Part shown: positions 48,801 through 56,867 of the stretch, in pieces | Layout: the number at the start of each line of letters is the position of its first letter | Position numbering within the stretch: the first letter of the stretch is position 1 | Assembly: GCF_024732245.1 (NCBI RefSeq) | Contig: NZ_CP093845.1 | Location: 2,666,001 to 2,730,000 of the forward strand | Length of the DNA stretch: 64,000 nucleotides | From: Dietzia sp. B32 | GTDB lineage: Bacteria > Actinomycetota > Actinomycetes > Mycobacteriales > Mycobacteriaceae | Reading direction: 5' to 3' | The notes under the pieces: model-generated | Seen by the model: only the letters and a program-made list of their open reading frames with translations | What the model was told of the DNA's origin: nothing | The model's database searches: none | Made by a program: the position numbers and the translations under genes

Positions 48801-50573
48801 GAGATTGCGAAATCCTCTGTCCCGAAGAATTTGCTCTACGCCTTGTTGGCGCAAGAAAACCGGATCCACAAAAACAGCATTCTCAATATCGAGATCCGCC
48901 TCGCGCTGGAGAAATACCACCCGGTTGTCTGCCAGGGAGCAGAGGCCCTCCGAGGTAGGGATGATTCTTGCCGCCTGTATCCCTTCGAGGTTTCCGTTTC
49001 GGACGACGGTGTGCAGGGCATTGGCTGCAGAGACGGGATCGGATCCCTCGGCCCACTCACGCAGCCACGACAACAGGCCACGCTTGGGCAGCTGTTCGAG
49101 CGCTCGCTTGGAGTCCTTCGCCCCGGCGTCGAGATTGAAGCTTGCGCCAGCTGAGAAAAGGTCCCGTAGGCGCGTCATGCGGGTCCTAGTGGTGTAACAG
49201 CGCCAGTGAGGCACGTCGTCGCCGGTGTTCGGGGACGTAAGCCAGCCCCGATGCACCTCGGCGTCAAATACGACATCGAAGTCCAGCGGGCGTAGCTCGG
49301 AGCCGCTTCGAAGGGTGCCAGTCGCGTCCGGGATCAGTTGATCGTCCGCGGCCAAGACCGGTACATGGGTCGTGAGCAGTTCGTCGCCGAAGCCGTGCGT
49401 TTCCCGTCCACGGGCGGGCATGTAGTCCAGGTGGACCGCGGGATCCTGTTCGGTTATTACACGCGGGAGAAGTTCGACGAACATCGCGGCAAGTGTGCCC
49501 AATATCTCGCGATTGTAGTCGTTATGGAGCAGAGTGGTTCGATCGTCGTTCACGCTCCAAGGTGCGTTGAATAACGCCGAGGCGGAAGTCTTATCTTGCA
49601 GGGGGAAATAGGACCAGAACTGGCCAGTCTTTAGGCTTTTTTGTTCAGCGGGTATAGCGACCGTCACCTTGAATTCGGCGCGCGAGACGGCCTCGCCCAC
49701 TTGATGTCGCGCTTCTCGCGAGGGAGAGTGCATCCGATCCAGGACCCACCAATCCTCGCCCTCTCCGTCGTGGCCTTCTATTCGGAGCCGCCCGTCTCCT
49801 AGGTCTCGCGAGATGTGGGACGTCGTAAATTCATTTTCGCCCACTATGCGAAGTCGGACTGTGCGGACAGCATGGACAAATAATAGGAACTCGGAAACGA
49901 AGTCGCGGATTTCGCGGTCGATACGTTTGATATTGGATGCTGCAGGCAGCTTGATGATTGTAGTTGCCCAGCTCGAAAGCCCGGCGAGGATTGGGTCCTC
50001 GGCGAACGCGGCTCCTGGATCGAGTTGCACGGCTGTTCTGAGTACTGGGTATCGTGGTGCCTTTATTATTTTCGCGAGCTCATGTTGAGCCTTCGCGGTA
50101 TTAAACCCAAACGAGATCGAGCGGCTGAAGACCTGAGGTGCAGATGACACTGCGAGTACGGACTTGAAGCCAAGCCCGAAGCGGCCGATTTCATCACCAC
50201 GCTTTGCGCTGAGATGCGCCATCGTGATCGCAATCAGACCCTCGGCAGTGAAGGGTCTGCCGCCGTTGGCACAATAGAGAACTTCGTTCTCGGTGTCGAG
50301 GACGATCTCAACTCTGCCGTGAGCCTCGTCGAAGGGTTCGGCAGGGTCATTTGAGAGGGCGTCAGCCGCATTTTGGACCAGCTCCAGCAACGTGCGCTTT
50401 GCGTAACCGCCAGTGCGGATCGATTCCTCGTGGTTGGCATGCTCGGTGATTAGTTCGGGCTGAGCTCGATAAGCGCTGAGGGTCTGCTGAAATTGGGACT
50501 GGAGAGTGCTAACTAACTTGGGATCCGCGCGCCAACTGTTAGTGTCGAGCAGGACCTTCTCGTTGTTGCGCAA
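45834..50573 (-). CDS. Giant GHKL ATPase plus SF2 helicase protein
   Basis: 1579 aa, first gene of the operon. The N-terminus is a GHKL/HSP90-type ATPase: LLELVQNAADA (Glu64, Asn68), NGG at 103-105 and GRFGLGFKSV at 130-139, the sacsin-like pattern. A middle region of about 1000 residues has no motif I recognise. The C-terminus is an SF2 helicase: HSYQKR, ELPTGAGKTRVA (Lys1211), FIDEAH (Asp1311), LSATPFKG and QMAGRGLRG. The start is a TTG at 50573 with AAGGA upstream. It has no drmE- or drmD-like features that I can name. Its place at the head of a DISARM-like operon suggests a sensor or motor for invading DNA. Confidence 0.82.
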   Translation of the reverse strand: MRNNEKVLLDTNSWRADPKLVSTLQSQFQQTLSAYRAQPELITEHANHEESIRTGGYAKRTLLELVQNAADALSNDPAEPFDEAHGRVEIVLDTENEVLYCANGGRPFTAEGLIAITMAHLSAKRGDEIGRFGLGFKSVLAVSSAPQVFSRSISFGFNTAKAQHELAKIIKAPRYPVLRTAVQLDPGAAFAEDPILAGLSSWATTIIKLPAASNIKRIDREIRDFVSEFLLFVHAVRTVRLRIVGENEFTTSHISRDLGDGRLRIEGHDGEGEDWWVLDRMHSPSREARHQVGEAVSRAEFKVTVAIPAEQKSLKTGQFWSYFPLQDKTSASALFNAPWSVNDDRTTLLHNDYNREILGTLAAMFVELLPRVITEQDPAVHLDYMPARGRETHGFGDELLTTHVPVLAADDQLIPDATGTLRSGSELRPLDFDVVFDAEVHRGWLTSPNTGDDVPHWRCYTTRTRMTRLRDLFSAGASFNLDAGAKDSKRALEQLPKRGLLSWLREWAEGSDPVSAANALHTVVRNGNLEGIQAARIIPTSEGLCSLADNRVVFLQREADLDIENAVFVDPVFLRQQGVEQILRDRGFRNLDPQAILTARIAKLTPRSPETDLAKLWDAALDLRPDTAARLMQREGASLVKVPTRDGDWAWPQQVLDLDVEIEGELTIRLLDRHRCVPEVAHRIGVVQEPIADFSVEDEPFFTQYQSWALEWINQHLAPGERPVEAVEFNHSEGPGPFSVLFMLRDSSAGSRLRETWTTGLLTLDDQPWTADDIESGRTFTLHSPSRWAVKAAGLVRSTRGHRPPSDVVAPSLVRYEPLLPLYKGPRKPMDSLSLPDELSDVPRHVFREMLESPVFPAPVDDEVLVEFVLAATRSAFANAIPASIPARVRRTLEARAPETVFIATNDEQADFLRSRERAFLRATPEDATDLVQLVGCRSFEESFSFSMIIEGTQSSEPVLDLFTGLRNQMGSQHLENVKLSRAEMIAKRVTTEDGVEDQPVPWHIDGFDFFVANEASEHQVLRFISEAFGLHFDNAQIDSILKVGLDHHLEQLRVRAKSAATDAERLDLYIGPDDLREALPSGLWSALAAQDLVDKRTSVADLFLTVYGSDSLKILADRFRAEGFKDVPREWAGLPAAITWVRRMGFDSKFAGQRNQPRPVEFVVPGAVELGPLHSYQKRISEELRVVLTQPSDAGPSQKAMVELPTGAGKTRVATQTALRLFVDEVLSGTILWIAQSAELCEQAVQTFEEVWRYIGDVRPLTIGRLWSSNKVHEPDTELSVIVATDAQLEEVIEKPEYEWLSKPTAVFIDEAHRAGDSTRYTRILNWLGVGGRNWERPLVGLSATPFKGSASEMKKATESLAARFGRKRLAAFESGAYAELVRIGVLAKVQHEILQGIEIPDSIQESHALSQSRPLIDKSLYEKIGRSEARMKILVEHILGQDPEWPILVFTPSVLSAQVLAASLRYRNVKAASVSGQTGRQERRDVIKRFKDGEIQVLANCDLLAQGFDAPGVRALYIARPTFSPSAYIQMAGRGLRGKGNGGKEECLIVDVADNWGAMNDFLGYREYEELWKEQRE

Positions 50574-51140
50574 CAGCTTTCGTCCTTCGCAATTCGTTGG
50601 TCGAACGTTGATTCGCCGGAGTGAACTCGACCTAGACAGGCGAATCGGGCACGTCCGTAATGTTAGGGCGTGTCACTGACGGTGGTTGGAAATTGATGAT
50701 TGCGTCTGGCAAGAGTTGCGCGCTGCGCGTCGAGTCAGGCGGCGGGGGCGGCTACTGCTCAAGGTGATTGCTGCTGGGAGACATGCGCTTTGGACTCTCC
50801 CAGGTCTAGCTGCGCCACGGCCCCTGTCGCGGAGACGTCCAGCAAGTGGGCCGTTCTGGGAGCGCACGACCCGGCGTCGGTGCCGAGTAGAGCGGAGAGA
50901 TGGAGCACCTCAAGTTCGTGAGCTGACGACTGATCGGGGGGTCGGCAATCACGCACCTATCTCGGGTTTTGTTCGTGGGCGATATTCGTCCTCGAAGTTG
51001 GTGGCCCGTGAATCCGTCGATCAGACGAGGCCTCAATTGAAGAAACGGGGGTCGATCGCGCCTGTTACGCGAACAGTTGACAGGTTTGGTCACGCAGCTT
51101 GCCGGGTAGACGCGGGCATGATGGTCTGAAATTCGGTGCG
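50574..51140. other. Gene-free stretch at the right edge of the island
   Basis: About 570 bp upstream of the operon with no supported gene; short ORFs on both strands lack ribosome sites and domains. It must contain the operon promoter, but I could not pick a convincing -35/-10 pair. No tRNA or obvious attachment repeat is visible. Confidence 0.5.
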
Positions 51141-51346
51141 GGCCACGAGGCGTCAAAGGGCACCGAGATGCTGGACATCCCCGAACTCTCCGGCCGGGTC
51201 ACCGCCGTGACCTCGACTCCCGCCGCGGCGTCGACCTCCTCGCGCTCGGCCAAAGAGGCGGTGAGACGCTTGCGGAAGGCGTCGAGGTCGGCCTCGCCCG
51301 AGGTGACCTGTTGGTGGAGCGGCTTACTGGAGCATGTCTGCGTCAT
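51065..51346 (-). pseudogene. Truncated N-terminus of a phosphotransferase (APH)-like gene
   Basis: From an ATG at 51346 with GAGGGG upstream, about 67 codons read like a real gene (DAFRKRLTASLAEREEV; RPESSGMSSISVPFDASW). The RP-x-SSGMSS-x-x-V-x-FDA-W pattern recalls the start of aminoglycoside-phosphotransferase-family proteins of Actinobacteria. Beyond 51145 the translation is unlike the family and ends at 51065. The break marks the right border of the island. Confidence 0.5.
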
Positions 51347-51606
51347 GTGATCGGACCCCTCGTTCGGACCTGCTGGCACGGGCGGGACCCACGATAAGCA
51401 TAGTGCGATGTACAGCACACGGGCCGGGGATCGAAACGCCGACACCCGCAGGCGGCCACGCCATGTGGGAACGGCAGAACCTCGTCGTTGTCGCCACCTA
51501 CCCCTCCCGGGTCCGTGATCCGTCACCGATCCCCGCGCGTCGGTAGCCTCGACACACGAGCCGCGGATGTTCGCGGCGGTCACGGTGAGCTACGAAAAGG
51601 TGTGTT

Positions 51607-52587
51607 GTGTCGGTCCCCTTGAGCATCCTCGACCTGGTCTCCATCTCGGAAGGCTCCACTGCGCGTGAGGGCATCGCCGCCTCGATGGAGTCCGCGCAGC
51701 TCGCCGACCGGCTGGGGTACTCGCGCCTGTGGTTCGCCGAGCACCACAACACCCCCAACCTCGCCTCCAGCGCCACGGCGCTGCTCATCTCCCAGGCTGC
51801 ATCGGTGACCGAGCGGATCCGCGTGGGCTCCGGCGGCGTCATGCTGCCCAACCACGCGCCGCTCATGGTGGCCGAGCAGTACGGCACGCTGGCCAACATC
51901 CACGGCGACCGCATCGACCTGGGACTCGGCCGCGCGCCCGGCACCGACGGCATGACCGCCCAGGCGCTGAGCCGCTCGTCCGCCGAGCCGCAGGCCTTCG
52001 CCCGGCACATCTACGACCTGCAGGGCTGGTTCGGCGAGGAGGGCACGGCGCGCAGCACCCCGATCCTGTCGTCGGTCTCGCAGAACACGGAGGTGCCGAT
52101 CTGGGTGCTCGGCTCCACCGTCAACGGTGCGTCGATCGCCGGGCAGCTGGGACTGCCGTTCTCGCTGGCCTCCCATTTCGCGCCCGACCAGATCGACGAC
52201 GCCATCCGCGTCTACCGCGACTCGTTCAGCACCGAAGCGCCCACCGCGCGCATCGACAAGCCCCAGGTGATGGCCGGCATCAACGTGGTCGTGGCCGACA
52301 CGGACGAGGAGGCGCAGCGGCAGTTCACCACCCTGCAGCAGATGTTCCTCGACCTGCGGGCCGGGCGCAGCCGCAAGATCCAGCCGCCCGTCGACCCGTC
52401 CGAGTTCGCAGGCAGCACGCCCGCGATGCTCGAGATCAGCGCCGTGGGCTCGCCCGCGACGGTCAAGGCGCAGCTCGAGGAGTTCGTCGAGCGCACCGAC
52501 GCCGACGAGCTCATCACCGTCACCTACGCCTACGACCCGGCCGTGCGGAACCGATCGATCGAGTTGCTGGCAGACCTCTGGTTCTAG
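51607..52587 (+). CDS. Luciferase-like (LLM class) flavin-dependent oxidoreductase
   Basis: 326 aa single-domain TIM-barrel protein of the bacterial luciferase superfamily, MsnO8-type. It begins PLSILDLVSISEGST, with LWFAEHHNTPNLASSATALL and VGSGGVMLPNHAPL. These enzymes use FMNH2 or F420; cofactor and substrate are unknown here. GTG start at 51607 has AAAAGG upstream. The TRIC-family gene follows after 15 bp and is probably cotranscribed. Confidence 0.85.
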   Translation: MSVPLSILDLVSISEGSTAREGIAASMESAQLADRLGYSRLWFAEHHNTPNLASSATALLISQAASVTERIRVGSGGVMLPNHAPLMVAEQYGTLANIHGDRIDLGLGRAPGTDGMTAQALSRSSAEPQAFARHIYDLQGWFGEEGTARSTPILSSVSQNTEVPIWVLGSTVNGASIAGQLGLPFSLASHFAPDQIDDAIRVYRDSFSTEAPTARIDKPQVMAGINVVVADTDEEAQRQFTTLQQMFLDLRAGRSRKIQPPVDPSEFAGSTPAMLEISAVGSPATVKAQLEEFVERTDADELITVTYAYDPAVRNRSIELLADLWF

Positions 52588-52602
52588 TCGCGCGTCGAAC
52601 CC

Positions 52603-53286
52603 ATGGAATTCCTCACCATACTGTTCCTCATCGGTATCACCGCCGAGGCGATGACCGGCGCGCTGGCCGCCGGTCGCGAGCGCATGGACCTGTTCGGGGT
52701 GGTGATCGTCGCGTGCGTCACCGCCATCGGCGGTGGCTCGATCCGGGACGTCCTGCTGGGCCACTATCCGCTCATCTGGGTGGAGCACCCGTCCTACCTC
52801 GCACTGGTCGCGCTGGCCGCGGTCGTCACCGTGGTCGTCGCCCCGATCATGCGGCACTTCAGGGTGCTCTTCCTGGGGCTCGACGCACTCGGCCTGACCG
52901 TCTTCGCGATCTTCGGTGCCCGGATCGCCCTCGAGATGGGCCACGGTGTCATCATCGCCGTCGCCGCCGCGGTCATCACCGGCGTGTTCGGGGGAGTCAT
53001 GCGTGACCTGCTGTGCGACCGGGTACCACTCGTGTTCCGGCAGGAGCTGTACGCCAGTGTCGCGATCCTGGCCGCGCTAGTCTACGTGGGACTCACGGTC
53101 GCGGGCGTCCCGGAGAACTGGGGCGCGGCGATCACCCTGGTCGTGGGGTTCGGCCTTCGCGTTGCCGCGATCCGCTTCAAGCTCGGTCTACCAGTGTTCG
53201 ACTACTACCAGGAGGCCGAGCGCCGTCCACGTGGTCGTCGTCGACATCGCTGGAGTATCCGGGGCTCGTCGGAGGACCTGGACTGA
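52603..53286 (+). CDS. TRIC/UPF0126-family membrane protein
   Basis: 227 aa with seven hydrophobic segments in two repeats, each carrying the family signature: GGGSIRDVLLG and GGVMRDLLC. Bacterial members form trimeric cation channels related to TRIC, and some have been linked to small-molecule transport. The basic C-terminal tail is cytoplasmic by analogy. Confidence 0.85.
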   Translation: MEFLTILFLIGITAEAMTGALAAGRERMDLFGVVIVACVTAIGGGSIRDVLLGHYPLIWVEHPSYLALVALAAVVTVVVAPIMRHFRVLFLGLDALGLTVFAIFGARIALEMGHGVIIAVAAAVITGVFGGVMRDLLCDRVPLVFRQELYASVAILAALVYVGLTVAGVPENWGAAITLVVGFGLRVAAIRFKLGLPVFDYYQEAERRPRGRRRHRWSIRGSSEDLD

Positions 53287-53344
53287 CACCGCGGACACCC
53301 GGTTGACCGGAAGCGGGCCGGCCCCGCCGCTGGTAGAACGGGGC

Positions 53345-54838
53345 ATGGCCATCGACTCGCTCGAACCGCACCCGCTCGTCCGCCTGCTCGGCACGCCCTC
53401 GGCCGACTTCACCGCTGCCGACCTCGTCCGGGCTGCCGAACAGCTGGAGCTGAGCCAGGTCAACTTGCGCTACGTCGGCGGCGACGGCCGGCTCAAGACG
53501 CTCGCCTTCCCCGTCAATTCGCGCGAGCACCTCCACGAGGTGCTCACCCGCGGCGAGCGGGTGGACGGCTCGAGCGTCTTCCCCGGCACCGACACCGAGG
53601 CCAGTGACGTCTACATCGTCCCGCGCCACCGCACCGCGTTCCTCAACCCCTTCGGGGAACGCACCTCACTCGACGTGCTCTGCTCGTTCTACGCACCCGA
53701 CGGCACGCCGCTGCCCTTCGCGCGCGAGCAGGTCGTGCGCCGCGCCGCCGAGGTGTTGACGCTCCAGACCGGCATGACGCTCGAGGCCTTCGGTGAGCTG
53801 GAGTACTACCTCGCCGCCGAGCCCGAGCCGATCTACCCCGTCGAGTCCGAACGCGGCTACCAGGAGTCGGCGCCCTTCTCCAAGCACGAGCGGGTCCGCG
53901 AGCAGGTGCTGGGGCACCTGCGCGAGATGGGGGTCGCGATGAAGTACGTGCACGGCGAGGTCGGCAACATCTTGGAGGACGACCGACAGCTGGTCCAGCA
54001 CGAGATCGAACTCCAGCCCGTCCCCCTGGAGCAGGCCGCGGACGCCATCGTCCTGACCAAGTGGGTGGTGCGTCAGGTCGCCTACGCCCACGGCCTCGAG
54101 GCGACCTTCGCCCCGCTGGTGAGCGGCGATGGCGCGGGCAACGGTCTGCACATCCACAGTCGCCTGGTGTGCGACGGCGCCAACGTCATCGTCGACGACG
54201 CCGGCATCACCGACACCGCGCGCAGACTGATCGCCGGCTACCTCTCGGCCGCCCGGGCACTGTCCGCGTTCGGCAACACCGTCCCCACCTCCTACCTGCG
54301 GTTCGCCGAGGGCGACGAGTCGCCCGAGGACATCTGCTGGGGGATGCAGGACCGGACCGGCCTGGTCCGGGTCCCGTTGGCCTGGGGCGGCAACGTGCTG
54401 GCCGACATGGTCGCCCACGCCAACCCCGGTAGCACCGAGCCGATCCCCGAGCCCGGCACGCACCCCCAGACCGTCGAGTTCCGGCTCGGCGACGGTTCAG
54501 CCGACGTGCACCTGCTCCTGGCGGGGATGGCCGTGGCGGCCAGGCGCGGGCTCGACGACCCGGGCAGCCTGGAGCAGGCCGAGCGCCTCAATGCCGCTGA
54601 CGGCGAGGACTTCGAGTCCCTGCCCACCTCGTGCGCGGAAGCGGCCGACGTGCTGGAGGCCGAGCGGGAGATGTTCGAGGCCGATGGTGTGTTCCCCGCC
54701 GCGCTCCTCGACTCGGTGCTCGCGGGGCTACGCGGTGATGACGGCGACGACGATGACGACGACGACGAGGTGGGCGACTCCGGAAACGGCGACGCAGACC
54801 GGGTGGAGCTCATCCGCCGTCACTGGCACGTCGGCTGA
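53345..54838 (+). CDS. Glutamine synthetase-family protein (non-canonical)
   Basis: 497 aa. A beta-grasp-like N-domain (VNLRYVGGDGRLKTLAFPVN) precedes the GS catalytic barrel: FGELEYYL, a Glu/His pair in KYVHGEVGN, GNGLHIHSRL and VEFRLGDGSADVH. Its divergence from GlnA suggests gamma-glutamylation of another amine or an atypical synthetase. A run of eight Asp (near 475) precedes the C-terminus. The ATG at 53345 is chosen; upstream in-frame sequence overlaps the TRIC gene. Confidence 0.8.
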   Translation: MAIDSLEPHPLVRLLGTPSADFTAADLVRAAEQLELSQVNLRYVGGDGRLKTLAFPVNSREHLHEVLTRGERVDGSSVFPGTDTEASDVYIVPRHRTAFLNPFGERTSLDVLCSFYAPDGTPLPFAREQVVRRAAEVLTLQTGMTLEAFGELEYYLAAEPEPIYPVESERGYQESAPFSKHERVREQVLGHLREMGVAMKYVHGEVGNILEDDRQLVQHEIELQPVPLEQAADAIVLTKWVVRQVAYAHGLEATFAPLVSGDGAGNGLHIHSRLVCDGANVIVDDAGITDTARRLIAGYLSAARALSAFGNTVPTSYLRFAEGDESPEDICWGMQDRTGLVRVPLAWGGNVLADMVAHANPGSTEPIPEPGTHPQTVEFRLGDGSADVHLLLAGMAVAARRGLDDPGSLEQAERLNAADGEDFESLPTSCAEAADVLEAEREMFEADGVFPAALLDSVLAGLRGDDGDDDDDDDEVGDSGNGDADRVELIRRHWHVG

Positions 54839-54856
54839 ACCGGGGCGGGAGCGGCA

Positions 54857-55585
54857 CTACGCGAGAGGACGTCCGGGCTTCGGTGCGGGCCGCCCGTAGG
54901 GGGTGGTGGCTCCCGACTTGTGGTGATCACGCATGGCGCGGAAGTGTTCGGACGACTCGAGTAGCGAGCGGTTGCCCAGAGTGGTGGCCAGGCCACCATC
55001 GGCGAGTTCCGCGGCCGGGTGGACGGCGTTCCTGAGCTGGTCGGCGAGATAGTCCGGCCGGCCGTAGATCGACATGTGCCGCGCGGCGTGGGCCGCTGAG
55101 GCGTCGATCGCGGCCCAGTCGACGGCCCACCCGGCGTGACGGTACATCTGATCGAAGAAGACGCGTTGCGTGCGGCTGTTCCCGTCGCGGAACGGATGCA
55201 CGAGCGTGAGCTCGGACCAGTGCGAGGCGATGGTGTCGGTGGCCGCGTCGGGGTCGGTGGTGCTGGGTGGCGGGGTGGCGATCTGGTGGAAGACCCGGTC
55301 GAGTTCATCCTGCAGGAACTGCGGTCGGGCGTGCGGGATGCCGAGGGCGCGGGTGTCGACGGTGCGCAGTTCGCCGGCCCAGTCGAAGATGTCCTGCAGG
55401 ATGTAGCGGTGGATCGCGCGGAGGTGCTCGAAGTCGAATCGCCCCTCCAGCGGGCTGAGCTCCAGTTCCACGACCCGGAAGAAGGCGAGGTCACGCTCGT
55501 ACTCCGTGAGCTCGGCGGGGTCGGTGATGCCCAGCCGGTTACGCAGAACCCCCGAGGGCTCCTTGTACGGATCTCGGGGGTTCAT
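54857..55585 (-). CDS. Fic-domain AMPylase toxin
   Basis: 242 aa. Fic core motif HPFRDGNSR at 130-138 has all catalytic residues, including the His. FDWAGELRTVD and the beta-hairpin flap precede it. Fic toxins transfer AMP from ATP to protein Ser/Thr/Tyr. The small upstream gene ends 15 bp before its start and is its likely antitoxin, a class I (VbhA/VbhT-like) arrangement. Confidence 0.88.
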   Translation of the reverse strand: MNPRDPYKEPSGVLRNRLGITDPAELTEYERDLAFFRVVELELSPLEGRFDFEHLRAIHRYILQDIFDWAGELRTVDTRALGIPHARPQFLQDELDRVFHQIATPPPSTTDPDAATDTIASHWSELTLVHPFRDGNSRTQRVFFDQMYRHAGWAVDWAAIDASAAHAARHMSIYGRPDYLADQLRNAVHPAAELADGGLATTLGNRSLLESSEHFRAMRDHHKSGATTPYGRPAPKPGRPLA

Positions 55586-55600
55586 GCGAGGCGGGCAGGG

Positions 55601-55789
55601 TCAGGGAGCGGTGCGCTCACGCACCGCGGCGCGGATCTCGGAGAGAGCCTGATCGCGGGTGAGAAGTCCGTCGGCGAACCGGCGGGTGATCTCGACGGCC
55701 TCGGCCGACGGCTCCATCCCTGCCATGCGGTGGCCGGCGACGGCTCCTGCTAGTGCCTGGTCGGTGGTCGGGCGGATACGGGTGGACAA
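55601..55789 (-). CDS. Small antitoxin of the Fic toxin (VbhA-like)
   Basis: 62 aa from a TTG at 55789 with AGGAGG five bases upstream. The C-terminal half (EPSAEAVEITRRFADGLLTRDQAL) resembles the VbhA antitoxin helix pair. In VbhA-type proteins an (S/T)xxxE(G/N) helix places a Glu in the Fic active site; the matching stretch here appears to be GHRMAG, with Ala at the Glu position, so inhibition may work differently. Assignment rests mainly on context. Confidence 0.65.
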   Translation of the reverse strand: MSTRIRPTTDQALAGAVAGHRMAGMEPSAEAVEITRRFADGLLTRDQALSEIRAAVRERTAP

Positions 55790-55901
55790 ACAGTCCTCCT
55801 TGCGTCGACGTGCAGTCGATTCTACCTGCTCAGTGGCACTAGAGGGGCATCTGTGACTCGAACTGTGCGGCGAGACCGCCCCGGTGATGGGGGGCCGGGA
55901 C

Positions 55902-56666
55902 TCAGCGCTCCCGACGGCGTGTTCGGGCGAGCCGGTCGGTGCCGCCCCGCCGGTGGTGCCACGCCTCGATGCGATGCAGGACCACGATGACCACCGCGAC
56001 CCACAGCACGGATACGCACCAGCCAGCGATCACGTCGCTCGGGTAGTGGACTCCCAGGTACATCCGCGAGACCCCGACGGCGAGCACGTACACCGCCCCC
56101 GCGACCACGGCCCTCCACCTCCACCGCGTTTGCCAGACCAAGACCACCAGCACCGCCGCGAGCGCCATGCTGGCCATCGCATGGCCGCTCGGGAACGAGT
56201 AGGAGTTCTCCGTGACGAGGTGTTCCCAGAAATCGGGGCGGGACCGCTGGAAGACCGATTTAAGCGCGGTGTTGAGAAGTGTCGATCCGACGACCGCCGC
56301 CGCCAGCAGCGTGGCGTTCCGCCGGGAGCCGCGGAACCATAGCGCCACCGCCGCTCCGGTCGCCGCCACCGGGACAACGACGATCCCCCCGAGCTGCGTC
56401 ACCGCCTCCATCACCGCCGTGAGCCGGGGGGTCGACACCGAGTGGAGCCACAGCATCACCGGTCGGTCGAAGGGGAAGATCTCCTGCTCGGCCACATCCT
56501 CCGCGAGCAGGACGAAGAACAGGAGTGGGACGAAGAAGGCGATCCCGGCCACCGCGAGAGCCGGCAGCGATCTGCGCGCCAGGCTCCGGCCGACGAGGTT
56601 CTTGTCCCGGTCGGTCCCCCGGTCGGCCACCGGCTCGACTTCTGGGCCGGAGTTGTCAGACGTCAC
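55902..56666 (-). CDS. PAP2-family membrane phosphatase
   Basis: About 254 aa. Six membrane segments and the three phosphatase motifs: KSVFQRSRP, SYSFPSGHA and SRMYLGVHYPSD. The family dephosphorylates lipid phosphates such as undecaprenyl pyrophosphate or phosphatidate on the outer membrane face. The GTG at 56666 is a tentative start; an upstream in-frame extension has no clear features. Divergent from the thioesterase gene. Confidence 0.82.
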   Translation of the reverse strand: MTSDNSGPEVEPVADRGTDRDKNLVGRSLARRSLPALAVAGIAFFVPLLFFVLLAEDVAEQEIFPFDRPVMLWLHSVSTPRLTAVMEAVTQLGGIVVVPVAATGAAVALWFRGSRRNATLLAAAVVGSTLLNTALKSVFQRSRPDFWEHLVTENSYSFPSGHAMASMALAAVLVVLVWQTRWRWRAVVAGAVYVLAVGVSRMYLGVHYPSDVIAGWCVSVLWVAVVIVVLHRIEAWHHRRGGTDRLARTRRRER

Positions 56667-56867
56667 GCCGACCAGCCTAGGGAGGTTCACTGAGAACACT
56701 CGGATCGGACGAGCCCGGGTCGGCGCGAGCGAGTGCTCCCGCCACGGCACGTTGATCGGTACTCTGCTCCCACCACCGCCCGAGCTCACCCGCACAGCGG
56801 TCCGCCGCCCTGTGTGCCCGGTGGCCGGCGAGCTGTGGGGCTCAATGGTGTGGAAGGGGTCCCTCGA

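Noticed and set aside
38149-50573. Complete standard class 2 DISARM
   Set aside because: drmC (phospholipase D motif HxKxxxxD) was looked for in all five proteins and the flanks and not found; no drmE assigned.
50686-51129. Possible gene of 147 codons in the gap right of the island
   Set aside because: Arg-rich translation, no ribosome site, no domain, and sequence at an insertion boundary.
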